Part shown: piece after piece, positions 1 through 8,657 of the stretch
Layout: each line of letters begins with the position of its first letter
How positions within the stretch are numbered: position 1 is the first letter of the stretch
Source: Pseudomonas sp. SCA2728.1_7
GTDB lineage: Bacteria; Pseudomonadota; Gammaproteobacteria; Pseudomonadales; Pseudomonadaceae
DNA length: 64,000 nt
Assembly (NCBI RefSeq): GCF_018138145.1
Contig: NZ_CP073104.1
Coordinates: 1,922,001 to 1,986,000, forward strand
Reading direction: 5' to 3'
Notes under the pieces: generated by a model
Database searches by the model: none
What the model saw: the letters and a program-made list of their open reading frames with translations, nothing else
Told to the model about the DNA's origin: nothing
Made by a program: the position numbers and the translations under genes

Positions 1-546
1 ATCGGCAACGCCTCGCCGATTGGTGACTCGCCACCGCTGCTGATCGCCCTCGGCGCGCAGGTGGTGCTGTGCAAAGGCGAAACCCGCCGCACCCTGAACC
101 TCGACGATTACTTCATCGATTACAAAGTCACTGCCCGTCAGGAAAGTGAATTCATCGAGAAGATCATCGTGCCGCGCGCCACTGCCGAGCAGTTGTTCCG
201 CGCCTACAAAGTCTCCAAGCGTCTGGACGATGACATCTCTGCCGTTTGCGCCGCGTTCAACCTGCGCGTGGAAAACGGCGTGATCACCGATGCGCGCATG
301 GCGTTTGGCGGCATGGCCGCGATCCCGAAACGCGCCGCCCACTGCGAGGCCGCGCTGATCGGTGCGCCGTTCAATAACGCCGTGGTCGAACGCGCCTGTG
401 CCGCGCTGGCCGAAGATTTCACCCCGCTCTCGGATTTCCGCGCCAGCAAGGAATATCGCCTGCTCAGCGCGCAGAACCTGCTGCGCAAATACTTCATCGA
501 ACTGCAAACACCGCACATCGAGACTCGGGTGACCGCTTATGTCTAA
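1..546 (+). CDS. xdhA: Xanthine dehydrogenase small subunit, C-terminal part (5' truncated by window)
   Basis: The reading frame is open from the first base, so the gene starts before the window and only the last 181 residues are visible. They match the end of the FAD-binding and C-terminal CO-dehydrogenase-flavoprotein-like domains of the XdhA subunit, which passes electrons from the Mo centre and 2Fe-2S clusters to NAD+ during oxidation of hypoxanthine and xanthine to urate. The N-terminal ferredoxin and FAD motifs lie outside. Its stop codon overlaps the xdhB start by 8 bp, so the two subunits are translationally coupled. Identity rests mainly on the following xdhB and xdhC. Confidence 0.9.
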   Translation: MGNASPIGDSPPLLIALGAQVVLCKGETRRTLNLDDYFIDYKVTARQESEFIEKIIVPRATAEQLFRAYKVSKRLDDDISAVCAAFNLRVENGVITDARMAFGGMAAIPKRAAHCEAALIGAPFNNAVVERACAALAEDFTPLSDFRASKEYRLLSAQNLLRKYFIELQTPHIETRVTAYV

Positions 547-2938
547 CCATCACGGCGTAGAGAAAACTCAAGCTGAACTGGCTGAATTGTTCGCCAAGGA
601 TCTGACCTCCGGTGTCGGCCGCAGCGTCAAGCACGACAGCGCCGCCAAGCACGTGTCCGGTGAAGCGCAGTACATCGACGACCGCCTGGAATTTCCGAAC
701 CAACTGCACCTGTACGCACGCATGTCGGACCGCGCCCACGCAAAAATCATCAGCATCGATACGTCACCGTGCTACGCCTTCGAGGGCGTGCGCATCGCCA
801 TCACCCACGAAGACGTGCCGGGCCTGAAAGACATCGGCCCGTTGATGCCGGGCGACCCGCTGCTGGCCATCGATAACGTGCAGTTCGTCGGTCAACCGGT
901 GCTGGCCGTCGCGGCGAAAGATCTGGAAACCGCGCGCAAAGCCGCGATGGCGGCGATCATCGAATACGAAGATCTCGAACCTGTGCTCGACGTGGTTGAA
1001 GCGCTGCGCAAACGCCACTTCGTGCTCGACAGCCACACCCATCAACGTGGTGATTCGGCCGGTGCATTGGCCACGGCTGAACACCGCATTCAAGGCACGC
1101 TGCACATCGGCGGCCAGGAACACTTCTATCTGGAGACGCAAATCTCCTCGGTAATGCCGACTGAAGACGGCGGCATGATCGTTTACTGCTCGACGCAGAA
1201 CCCCACCGAAGTGCAAAAACTGGTCGCCGAAGTGCTCGACGTGTCGATGAACAAAATCGTCGTCGACATGCGCCGCATGGGCGGTGGTTTCGGTGGCAAG
1301 GAAACTCAAGCCGCCAGTCCGGCGTGCCTGTGCGCGGTGGTCGCGCACCTCACCGGCCAGCCGACCAAGATGCGCCTGCCGCGCGTCGAAGACATGCTGA
1401 TGACCGGCAAGCGTCACCCGTTTTACGTCGAGTACGACGTCGGCTTCGACAGCACCGGGCGTCTGCACGGGATCAATATGGACCTGGCCGGCAACTGCGG
1501 CTGCTCGCCGGACTTGTCCGCCTCGATCGTTGACCGCGCGATGTTCCACTCGGACAACTCGTACTACCTCGGCGACGCGACCATCAACGGTCACCGCTGC
1601 AAGACCAACACCGCGTCGAACACCGCTTACCGTGGTTTCGGTGGCCCGCAAGGCATGGTCGCGATCGAAGAAGTGATGGACGCGATTGCCCGTCACCTGC
1701 AGCTTGATCCGCTCGCAGTACGCAAGGCCAACTACTACGGCAAGACCGAGCGCAACGTCACCCATTACTACCAGACCGTCGAGCACAACATGCTCGAAGA
1801 GATGACCGCTGAACTGGAAGAAAGCAGCCAGTATCACGAACGCCGCGAAGCAATTCGTCGCTACAACGCCAACAGCCCGATCCTGAAAAAAGGCCTGGCG
1901 CTGACCCCGGTGAAATTCGGCATTTCCTTCACCGCGAGTTTCTTGAACCAGGCCGGTGCGCTGATCCACATCTACACCGACGGCAGCATCCACCTGAACC
2001 ACGGCGGCACGGAAATGGGCCAAGGCCTGAACACCAAAGTCGCGCAGGTCGTGGCCGAAGTGTTCCAGGTCGAAATCGATCGCGTGCAGATCACCGCGAC
2101 CAACACCGACAAGGTGCCGAACACCTCGCCGACAGCGGCGTCCAGCGGCGCTGACCTGAACGGTAAAGCGGCGCAGAACGCGGCGGAAATCATCAAGAAA
2201 CGCCTGATCGAATTCGCTGCGCGGCACTACAAAGTCACTGAAGAAGACGTTGAATTCCACAACGGCCACGTGCGGGTTCGCGACCACATCCTGACCTTTG
2301 AAGCACTGATCCAGCAGGCGTATTTCAATCAGGTGTCGCTGTCGAGCACTGGGTTCTACAAGACCCCGAAAATCTACTACGACCGCAGCCAGGCGCGTGG
2401 CCGTCCGTTCTACTACTTTGCCTTCGGCGCGGCGTGCTGCGAAGTGATCGTCGACACCCTGACCGGCGAGTACAAGATGCTGCGCACCGACATTCTTCAC
2501 GACGTCGGCGCCTCGCTGAACCCGTCCATCGACATCGGTCAGGTCGAAGGTGGTTTCATCCAGGGCATGGGCTGGCTGACCATGGAAGAGCTGGTCTGGA
2601 ACAACAAAGGCAAGCTGATGACCAACGGCCCGGCCAGCTACAAGATCCCAGCGGTGGCAGACATGCCGCTCGACCTGCGGGTGAAGTTGGTGGAAAACCG
2701 CAAGAACCCGGAAGACACGGTGTTCCACTCCAAGGCTGTCGGTGAACCGCCGTTCATGCTCGGGATTGCTTCGTGGTGTGCGATCAAGGATGCGGTGGCG
2801 AGCCTCGGTGATTACAAGCATCAGCCGCAGATCGATGCGCCGGCGACACCGGAGCGGGTGTTGTGGGGTTGCGAGCAGATGCGTCAGCTCAAGACTGTGA
2901 AAGCGGTTGCGGCTGAAACCGAGTTGGCTCCGCTGTAG
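539..2938 (+). CDS. xdhB: Xanthine dehydrogenase large (molybdopterin-binding) subunit
   Basis: This 799-residue protein is the catalytic subunit of xanthine dehydrogenase, which hydroxylates hypoxanthine and xanthine at the molybdenum cofactor. The family motifs are present: GGGFGGKE near residue 240, AYRGFGGPQ near residue 360, a GTEMGQG segment near residue 495 and the GEPP segment with the catalytic Glu near residue 733. The length is normal for bacterial XdhB. The start ATG overlaps the end of xdhA. xdhC follows after 118 bp that hold a REP pair. With guaD downstream, the cluster converts guanine and hypoxanthine to urate. Confidence 0.96.
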   Translation: MSNHHGVEKTQAELAELFAKDLTSGVGRSVKHDSAAKHVSGEAQYIDDRLEFPNQLHLYARMSDRAHAKIISIDTSPCYAFEGVRIAITHEDVPGLKDIGPLMPGDPLLAIDNVQFVGQPVLAVAAKDLETARKAAMAAIIEYEDLEPVLDVVEALRKRHFVLDSHTHQRGDSAGALATAEHRIQGTLHIGGQEHFYLETQISSVMPTEDGGMIVYCSTQNPTEVQKLVAEVLDVSMNKIVVDMRRMGGGFGGKETQAASPACLCAVVAHLTGQPTKMRLPRVEDMLMTGKRHPFYVEYDVGFDSTGRLHGINMDLAGNCGCSPDLSASIVDRAMFHSDNSYYLGDATINGHRCKTNTASNTAYRGFGGPQGMVAIEEVMDAIARHLQLDPLAVRKANYYGKTERNVTHYYQTVEHNMLEEMTAELEESSQYHERREAIRRYNANSPILKKGLALTPVKFGISFTASFLNQAGALIHIYTDGSIHLNHGGTEMGQGLNTKVAQVVAEVFQVEIDRVQITATNTDKVPNTSPTAASSGADLNGKAAQNAAEIIKKRLIEFAARHYKVTEEDVEFHNGHVRVRDHILTFEALIQQAYFNQVSLSSTGFYKTPKIYYDRSQARGRPFYYFAFGAACCEVIVDTLTGEYKMLRTDILHDVGASLNPSIDIGQVEGGFIQGMGWLTMEELVWNNKGKLMTNGPASYKIPAVADMPLDLRVKLVENRKNPEDTVFHSKAVGEPPFMLGIASWCAIKDAVASLGDYKHQPQIDAPATPERVLWGCEQMRQLKTVKAVAAETELAPL

Positions 2939-2954
2939 GACCGAGGCGCGGCCA

Positions 2955-3019
2955 TTCGCGAGCAGGCTCGCTCCCACATTTGGAATGCATTCCCCTGTGG
3001 GAGCGAGCCTGCTCGCGAA
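2955..3019. repeat. REP inverted pair (G type)
   Basis: Two inverted 23-bp copies of the GGGAGCGAGCCTGCTCGCGAA type (2955-2977 and 2997-3019) sit between xdhB and xdhC and can form a long hairpin. Confidence 0.93.
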
Positions 3020-3056
3020 GAGGCCCGAACAGACAACGATGTTGTAGGGGTGAACT

Positions 3057-3914
3057 ATGTACAACTGGATCGACGCCCTCGCCGACCTGCAGAACCAGGG
3101 TGAACCCTGCGTTCTGGTGACGATCATCGAAGAACTCGGCTCGACGCCACGCAACGCCGGCTCGAAAATGGTCATCAGCGCCAACCAGAGTTTCGACACC
3201 ATCGGTGGCGGGCATCTGGAGTACAAAGCCATGCAGATTGCCCGCGAGATGCTCGCCAGCGGCAAGCAGGACACCCATCTGGAGCGCTTCAGCCTCGGCG
3301 CCAGCCTTGGCCAGTGCTGCGGCGGCGCTACCGTGTTGCTGTTCGAACCGATGGGCCAGGTGCAGGCGCAGATCGCCGTGTTCGGCGCCGGTCACGTTGG
3401 ACGCGCCTTGGTGCCGCTGCTCGCCAGCCTGCCCTGCCGGGTGCGCTGGATCGATTCGCGTGATGCCGAATTCCCCGAACAGATCCCCCACGGCGTGCGT
3501 AAAATCGTCGCCGAAGAGCCTGTGGATGAAATCGATGAGCTGCCCGCCGGCAGTTACTGCATCGTCATGACCCACAACCATCAGCTCGACCTTGAACTCA
3601 CTGCCGCGATTCTCAAACGCAACGACTTCGCCTACTTCGGCCTGATCGGTTCGAAGACCAAACGCGCGAAGTTCGAACACCGTCTGCGGGATCGCGGTTT
3701 CGACAGCGGCGTCGTGCAACGCATGCGCTGCCCGATGGGCATCGGCGAAGTCAAAGGCAAATTGCCTGTGGAAATCGCCATCTCCATCGCCGGCGAAATC
3801 ATCGCCACCTACAACGCCAACTTCGGCCAGCAAACTGCCAGCGCCGAACCGATTGCCAAACTGCTGCCAGTTTCGCGGCGCAGTCAGGCGACCAAACTCA
3901 AAGCCTCAAACTGA
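3057..3914 (+). CDS. xdhC: Xanthine dehydrogenase accessory protein XdhC
   Basis: This 285-residue protein matches XdhC, the chaperone that binds and sulfurates the molybdenum cofactor and inserts it into XdhB; it is not a subunit of the mature enzyme. The N-terminal XdhC/CoxI domain contains the conserved GGGHLE segment near residue 50. The C-terminal half has a Rossmann-type AVFGAGHVGRAL motif near residue 107 and the conserved FGLIGSKTKR and CPMGI segments. A GGGGTGAA ribosome site precedes the ATG. guaD follows after 13 bp, so the genes are probably cotranscribed. Confidence 0.95.
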   Translation: MYNWIDALADLQNQGEPCVLVTIIEELGSTPRNAGSKMVISANQSFDTIGGGHLEYKAMQIAREMLASGKQDTHLERFSLGASLGQCCGGATVLLFEPMGQVQAQIAVFGAGHVGRALVPLLASLPCRVRWIDSRDAEFPEQIPHGVRKIVAEEPVDEIDELPAGSYCIVMTHNHQLDLELTAAILKRNDFAYFGLIGSKTKRAKFEHRLRDRGFDSGVVQRMRCPMGIGEVKGKLPVEIAISIAGEIIATYNANFGQQTASAEPIAKLLPVSRRSQATKLKASN

Positions 3915-3927
3915 TTAGAGAACCCTC

Positions 3928-5232
3928 ATGCCTCTGACTCGCAAAGCCTACCGCGCCGCCATCCTGCACAGCATCGCCGACCCCGCCGAAGTCGGGATCG
4001 AAGCCTCCTACGAATATTTCGAGGATGGCCTGCTGGTGGTCGATGGCGGCAAGATCAGCGCCCTCGGCCACGCCAGTGATTTGCTGCCGACCCTGCCGGC
4101 GGACATCGAAATCGAGCACTACAAAGACGCGCTGATCACCCCGGGCTTCATCGACACGCACATTCACTTTCCGCAAACCGGCATGGTCGGTGCCTACGGC
4201 GAGCAACTGCTCGACTGGCTCAACACCTACACCTTCCCGTGCGAAAGCCAGTTCGGCGACAAGGCCCACGCCGACGAAGTCGCTGACATTTTCATCAAGG
4301 AACTGCTGCGCAACGGCACCACCACCGCGCTGGTGTTCGGCAGCGTGCACCCGCAGTCGGTGAACTCGTTGTTCGAAGCGGCCGAGAAGCTCGACCTGCG
4401 CATGATCGCCGGCAAGGTGATGATGGACCGCAACGCGCCGGATTATCTGACCGACACCGCCGAATCCAGCTACGTCGACAGCAAAGCGCTGATCGAGCGC
4501 TGGCATGGCAAGGGCCGCTTGCACTACGCAGTCACCCCGCGTTTCGCGCCGACCAGCACCCCGGAGCAACTGACCCTCGCCGGGCAACTGCTGACCGAAT
4601 ATCCGGATCTGTACATGCAGACCCACATCAGCGAGAACCTCAAGGAAATCGAGTGGGTCAAGGAGCTGTTCCCGGAGCGCAAGGGCTACCTCGACGTTTA
4701 CGATCACTACAAACTGCTCGGCGAGCGCTCGCTATTCGCCCACGGCGTGCATCTGTGCGACGACGAATGCGCGCGTCTGGCAGAAACCGGTTCGGCGATC
4801 TCTTTCTGCCCGACTTCCAACTTCTTCTTGGGTAGCGGCTTGTTCAACCTGCCGATGGCCGAGAAGCACAAACTCAATGTCGGTCTGGGCACTGACGTCG
4901 GTGGCGGTACCAGTTTCTCGCTGCTGCAGACGCTGAACGAAGCGTACAAAGTGATGCAGTTGCAAGGTGCGCGACTGAGTCCGTTCAAGTCGCTGTACCT
5001 GGCGACACTGGGCGGTGCGCGAGCGCTGCGTCTGGAGGACAAGATCGGTAACCTGCAACCGGGTTCCGACGCTGACTTCCTGGTGCTGGATTACAACGCT
5101 ACGCCGCTGCTGAGCTATCGCCTGAAGCAGGCCAACAACATTGCCGAGACGTTATTTGTGTTGATGACGCTGGGCGATGACCGCACGGTGCAGCAGACGT
5201 ATGCGGCGGGGGCTTTGGTGCATCAGCGCTAA
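3928..5232 (+). CDS. guaD: Guanine deaminase
   Basis: This 434-residue member of the amidohydrolase superfamily hydrolyses guanine to xanthine plus ammonia, feeding the xanthine dehydrogenase encoded upstream. Metal-ligand and active-site motifs are visible: THIHFPQTG near residue 73, QTHISE near residue 231, FAHGVHL near residue 270 and GLGTDVGGGTS near residue 319, with the conserved Asp. The length matches bacterial GuaD. It is the last gene of the xdhABC-guaD unit and is followed by a clear intrinsic terminator. Confidence 0.96.
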   Translation: MPLTRKAYRAAILHSIADPAEVGIEASYEYFEDGLLVVDGGKISALGHASDLLPTLPADIEIEHYKDALITPGFIDTHIHFPQTGMVGAYGEQLLDWLNTYTFPCESQFGDKAHADEVADIFIKELLRNGTTTALVFGSVHPQSVNSLFEAAEKLDLRMIAGKVMMDRNAPDYLTDTAESSYVDSKALIERWHGKGRLHYAVTPRFAPTSTPEQLTLAGQLLTEYPDLYMQTHISENLKEIEWVKELFPERKGYLDVYDHYKLLGERSLFAHGVHLCDDECARLAETGSAISFCPTSNFFLGSGLFNLPMAEKHKLNVGLGTDVGGGTSFSLLQTLNEAYKVMQLQGARLSPFKSLYLATLGGARALRLEDKIGNLQPGSDADFLVLDYNATPLLSYRLKQANNIAETLFVLMTLGDDRTVQQTYAAGALVHQR

Positions 5233-5251
5233 AATTTATCGTCGAAAAAAA

Positions 5252-5284
5252 ATCCCCCAGCGCCTTTCAGCCTGGGGGATTTTT
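5252..5284 (+). terminator. Intrinsic terminator of the xdh-guaD unit
   Basis: A 9-bp GC-rich stem (ATCCCCCAG / CTGGGGGAT) with an 11-nt loop is followed by a T run, 19 bp after the guaD stop. Confidence 0.93.
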
Positions 5285-5302
5285 GTTGTCTGTCAGATTG
5301 CT

Positions 5303-5395
5303 ATCGCGAGCAGGCTCACTCCTACAGTTGATCTTAGTTGTTCACACATTTTGTGGCCACTGAAGATCCAATGTAGGAGTGAGCCTGCTCGCGAT
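5303..5395. repeat. REP inverted pair (A type)
   Basis: Inverted copies of the GTAGGAGTGAGCCTGCTCGC type (5303-5325 and 5373-5395) lie between the convergent guaD and GntR genes. Confidence 0.93.
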
Positions 5396-5414
5396 GGGGC
5401 CAGCTCGGTCTAAC

Positions 5415-6179
5415 TTAGAGCTTGGCCGCTGGGCGCCCAGGCTTCTTGGTCTGCAACAAATGCGAAAACACCGCATGCAGATCATCCGACGCGCCTTCCT
5501 CGTCGAGGTTGAGCTTGCTGTCGATGTGATCCATGTGATGCATCATCAAATTCACCGCCAGCTCGCCGTCGCGCTTCTCGATCGCGTCGATCAACTGGGT
5601 GTGTTCGTCATACGAGCAATGCGAGCGGTTGCCGCTTTCGTACTGGGCAATGATCAGCGATGTCTGCGAAACCAGACTGCGCTGGAAGCTGATCAACGGT
5701 GCGTTCATCGCCGCTTCCGCCAGTTTCAGGTGGAATTCGCCCGACAGACGAATACCGGCGCCGCGATCGCCACGGGAGAAGCTGTCGCGTTCATCGTTGA
5801 CCATCTGGCGCAGCTCGGCGATTTGCTCGGCGGTGGCGTGTTGCACCGCCAGCTCGGTGATCGCGCGTTCGACCAGACGGCGGGCGAGAAACACCTGACG
5901 CGCCTCTTCCACACTCGGGCTGGCGACCACGGCGCCACGGTTCGGCCGCAACAGCACGACGCCTTCATGGGCCAGACGCGAGAGCGCGCGGCGAATGATG
6001 GTGCGGCTGACCCCAAAGATTTCCCCCAGCGCTTCTTCGCTCAATTTTGTGCCGGGCGCCAGACGCTGTTCGAGGATGGCCTCGAAAATATGCGCGTAGA
6101 CAATATCGTCCTGGGTTCCGCTGCGGCCGGCTTTGCCTGCTCGCGGTTGTTTCTTGAGGGGTTGCAACTGTTCGTTCAT
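5415..6179 (-). CDS. GntR-family (FCD/FadR-type) transcriptional regulator
   Basis: This 254-residue protein has an N-terminal winged helix-turn-helix (IYAHIFEAIL...GTKLSEEALGEIFGVSRTIIRRAL) and a C-terminal all-helical FCD ligand domain, where a His-rich stretch (LMMHHMDHID) supplies likely metal ligands. The open frame extends 68 codons upstream, but the ATG chosen starts just before the basic N-terminus and gives the usual family length. It is convergent with guaD and divergent from the permease gene, so purine or permease-substrate control is a reasonable guess. A TTGTACACAA site about 94 bp upstream is a candidate autoregulatory operator. The ligand is unknown. Confidence 0.88.
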   Translation of the reverse strand: MNEQLQPLKKQPRAGKAGRSGTQDDIVYAHIFEAILEQRLAPGTKLSEEALGEIFGVSRTIIRRALSRLAHEGVVLLRPNRGAVVASPSVEEARQVFLARRLVERAITELAVQHATAEQIAELRQMVNDERDSFSRGDRGAGIRLSGEFHLKLAEAAMNAPLISFQRSLVSQTSLIIAQYESGNRSHCSYDEHTQLIDAIEKRDGELAVNLMMHHMDHIDSKLNLDEEGASDDLHAVFSHLLQTKKPGRPAAKL

Positions 6180-6272
6180 GGGCACTCGAGTCGGGAGAAC
6201 TGCGGCGAATAGACCGTGACTGTAATACGGCACAGTAGGTCGCTGGCAAGTATCGCGTAAAAAACAGCGCGA

Positions 6273-6282
6273 TTGTACACAA
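6273..6282. promoter_or_regulatory. Candidate GntR/FCD operator TTGTACACAA
   Basis: The half-sites TTGT and ACAA flank a 2-bp centre, the usual format for FCD-type GntR proteins. It lies in the divergent region between the GntR gene and the permease gene. The assignment is by pattern and position only. Confidence 0.45.
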
Positions 6283-6396
6283 TGAAAGGTGGCAACACGA
6301 CTGTACGGCTGTTTGTGACTTCGGCTGTATTGCAACGATCCGTTACGATTGAGTTTAGGCTTGATCGCAGAATCCGCCTTCAACGCACATTTCCCT

Positions 6397-6483
6397 GTAG
6401 GAGTGAGCCTGCTCGCGATTGCGGTGTGTCATTGGGCAATGTTGTGGCTGACCCACCGCAATCGCGAGCAGGCTCACTCCTAC
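6397..6483. repeat. REP inverted pair (A type)
   Basis: Arms at 6397-6419 and 6461-6483. With the site at 6273 it is all that was recognised in the 356-bp gap between the GntR and permease genes. Confidence 0.93.
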
Positions 6484-6535
6484 AAGGGTTTGCGTCATGG
6501 CGGGGATCTCCATTGGTATAAGGAACACCGTTGTC

Positions 6536-7726
6536 ATGAACGACGCCACGCACACTCAACTTCGCCCTCTGGCCGACACTTCGCCCTCGGCCATCGTCGC
6601 CGGTTTCATCGCGATGATGACCGGCTACACCAGCTCCCTGGTGCTGATGTTCCAGGCCGGGCAAGCGGCGGGCCTGACCAGCGGGCAGATTTCTTCGTGG
6701 ATCTGGGCGATTTCGATCGGCATGGCGGTGTGTTCGATCGGCCTGTCGCTGCGTTATCGCACGCCCATCACCATCGCCTGGTCGACCCCCGGCGCAGCGT
6801 TGCTGATCACCAGCCTCGGCGGCGTGAGCTATGGCGAGGCCATCGGCGCCTACATCACCTGCGCGGTGCTGGTGACGATCTGCGGGCTGACCGGCAGCTT
6901 CGAACGGCTGGTGAAAAAGATTCCGGCCTCTTTGGCGGCCGCATTGCTGGCAGGGATTCTGTTCAAGATCGGCAGCGAAATCTTCGTCGCCGCGCAGCAC
7001 CGCACCGGGCTGGTGCTGGGGATGTTTTTCACTTATCTGCTGGTCAAACGCCTGTCGCCGCGTTATGCCGTGCTCGCGGCGCTGCTGATCGGCACCGCGC
7101 TGTCGGGCTTCATGGGATTGCTGGATTTCAGCGGCTTTCATCTGGAAGTGGCGACGCCGGTGTGGACCACGCCGCACTTCTCTCTAGCCGCGACCATCAG
7201 CATCGGCATTCCGTTGTTCGTGGTCGCGATGACTTCGCAGAACATGCCCGGCATCGCCGTGCTGCGCGCCGACGGCTACAACGTCCCGGCCTCGCCGCTG
7301 ATCACCACCACCGGCATCGCTTCACTGTTGCTGGCGCCGTTCGGCTCCCACGGCATCAACCTCGCAGCGATCAGCGCGGCGATTTGCACCGGGCCGCATG
7401 CCCATGAAGATCGCAACAAGCGCTACACCGCTGCGGTCTGGTGCGGGATTTTCTACGGGATTGCCGGGGTGTTCGGCGCCACGTTGGCGGCGTTGTTTGC
7501 CGCGCTGCCAAAGGAACTGGTGCTGTCGATTGCGGCGTTGGCGTTGTTTGGTTCGATCATCAATGGTTTGAGCATTGCGATGACTGAGGTGAAGGAACGG
7601 GAAGCGGCGTTGATTACCTTTATGGTCACAGCGTCGGGGCTGACGCTGTTTTCCATTGGTTCGGCGTTTTGGGGGATTGTTGCGGGGGTTTTGACGTTGG
7701 TGATTTTGAATTGGCGCAAAGCGTAA
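6536..7726 (+). CDS. benE: BenE-family proton symporter (benzoate/H+ type membrane transporter)
   Basis: This 396-residue, highly hydrophobic protein with about 11-12 membrane segments matches the BenE family of proton-coupled benzoate permeases. The start used is the ATG with an AAGGA site 12 bp upstream; the 13-codon upstream extension has no better signal. No benzoate-degradation gene is visible. The neighbours are purine genes and a divergent GntR regulator, so the substrate cannot be fixed from context. A composite repeat element begins 8 bp after the stop. The symbol is by family only. Confidence 0.85.
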   Translation: MNDATHTQLRPLADTSPSAIVAGFIAMMTGYTSSLVLMFQAGQAAGLTSGQISSWIWAISIGMAVCSIGLSLRYRTPITIAWSTPGAALLITSLGGVSYGEAIGAYITCAVLVTICGLTGSFERLVKKIPASLAAALLAGILFKIGSEIFVAAQHRTGLVLGMFFTYLLVKRLSPRYAVLAALLIGTALSGFMGLLDFSGFHLEVATPVWTTPHFSLAATISIGIPLFVVAMTSQNMPGIAVLRADGYNVPASPLITTTGIASLLLAPFGSHGINLAAISAAICTGPHAHEDRNKRYTAAVWCGIFYGIAGVFGATLAALFAALPKELVLSIAALALFGSIINGLSIAMTEVKEREAALITFMVTASGLTLFSIGSAFWGIVAGVLTLVILNWRKA

Positions 7727-7734
7727 GGTCAAAA

Positions 7735-7996
7735 GCCCCTCACCCTAGCCCTCTCCCCGAGGGAGAGGGGACTGACCGAGGTGTCTGGAAGACATACGCC
7801 GACGTGGGATACCGAGTTGAACTCAAATTTTGAAAAGCACACAAGTCGGCTCCCTCTCCCTCACTCCCGGAGGGAGAGGGGACTGACCGTGTTGGACGCG
7901 CGAGCTAAACCAAGACGAGATCCCGAGTCGAACTCGAATTTTGAAAAGCCCATAAATCGGCTCCCTCTCCAGGGGGAGAGGGCTGGGGTGAGGGGC
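7735..7996. repeat. Composite inverted-arm repeat element E1 (core type A, two units)
   Basis: The left arm 7735-7770 begins GCCCCTCACCC and contains its own hairpin; the right arm 7963-7996 ends GGGTGAGGGGC. Between them are two imperfect units, each with a GAACTC..ATTTTGAAAAGC..TCGGCTCCCTCTCC core, separated by another copy of the arm-like CTCCC..GGGAGAGGGGACTGACCG. It starts 8 bp after the benE stop and fills most of the 353-bp gap before yggL. No coding potential was recognised. Confidence 0.85.
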
Positions 7997-8039
7997 AGAC
8001 TCACCACAAATCCCAAACCGAACACCCAAACCCCAGACG

Positions 8040-8074
8040 AAAAAAAACGGCGACCCTCAGGTCGCCGTTTTTTT
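8040..8074. terminator. Bidirectional intrinsic terminator between benE and yggL
   Basis: The stem ACGGCGACC / GGTCGCCGT with a CTCA loop is flanked by an A run and a T run, so it can serve both convergent genes. It is 5 bp from the yggL stop. Confidence 0.93.
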
Positions 8075-8079
8075 CAGTA

Positions 8080-8424
8080 TCACTTAGCCGCGTTGATCGG
8101 CTTTTCCGGATACCAAACGTCCAGCAACGGGCTGACTTCATACTTGGTCAGCTCGGAGCGGGTTTTCAGCCAGGCTTCAACGGCAGCACGCTGCTCTTCG
8201 TTGACCGAGCCACGCTTCTGCAGGCAAACCAGACCGAAGTCGTCGCCGCCAACATAACCCAGACCATTGGCTTCCATGGCTTCTTTGATGAAGGCTTCGA
8301 GGAAAGCGTCAATGGCTTCTTCGGACAAGTCTTCTTTGAAGTCCAGGTTCAGTTCGAAACCCAGCTCTTGAAATTCATCAACGCACAGTTTTTTGCGCAG
8401 ACGCTGGGAACGGTTAGTCGCCAT
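8080..8424 (-). CDS. yggL: YggL family 50S ribosome-binding protein (DUF469)
   Basis: This 114-residue protein has the YggL/DUF469 pattern: a basic N-terminus (NRSQRLRKKL), the FQELGFELNL strand and acidic helix, and the GYVGGDDFG segment. E. coli YggL associates with the large ribosomal subunit; the detailed role is not settled. The chosen ATG has a good GAGG ribosome site 9 bp upstream; the 64-codon upstream extension of the frame is rejected. The gene is monocistronic, with its own terminator. Confidence 0.92.
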   Translation of the reverse strand: MATNRSQRLRKKLCVDEFQELGFELNLDFKEDLSEEAIDAFLEAFIKEAMEANGLGYVGGDDFGLVCLQKRGSVNEEQRAAVEAWLKTRSELTKYEVSPLLDVWYPEKPINAAK

Positions 8425-8657
8425 TGGAACAATCCTCATAAGTATTAACGGCCGGCACTTTACCAGTTTAAGCCGTCGATTGCCCGCATCTCTGGCCCGT
8501 GAAGCCGACCGCCTGTAAAAAAATAACGTATTGGCCGGCCCGGACAAGGCACAAGCTGTAACACCTTGGGGCATAATGCCGACACTTTCATGACCGCTGA
8601 GGGCTTTTTCATCCATGTCCTCGTTATTTTCCCCTCGACTGTAGGGTTTTATTTCAT

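Noticed and set aside
5379..6212. A 277-codon + strand frame opposite the GntR gene
   Set aside because: Antisense shadow; the minus strand encodes a clear winged helix plus FCD domain.
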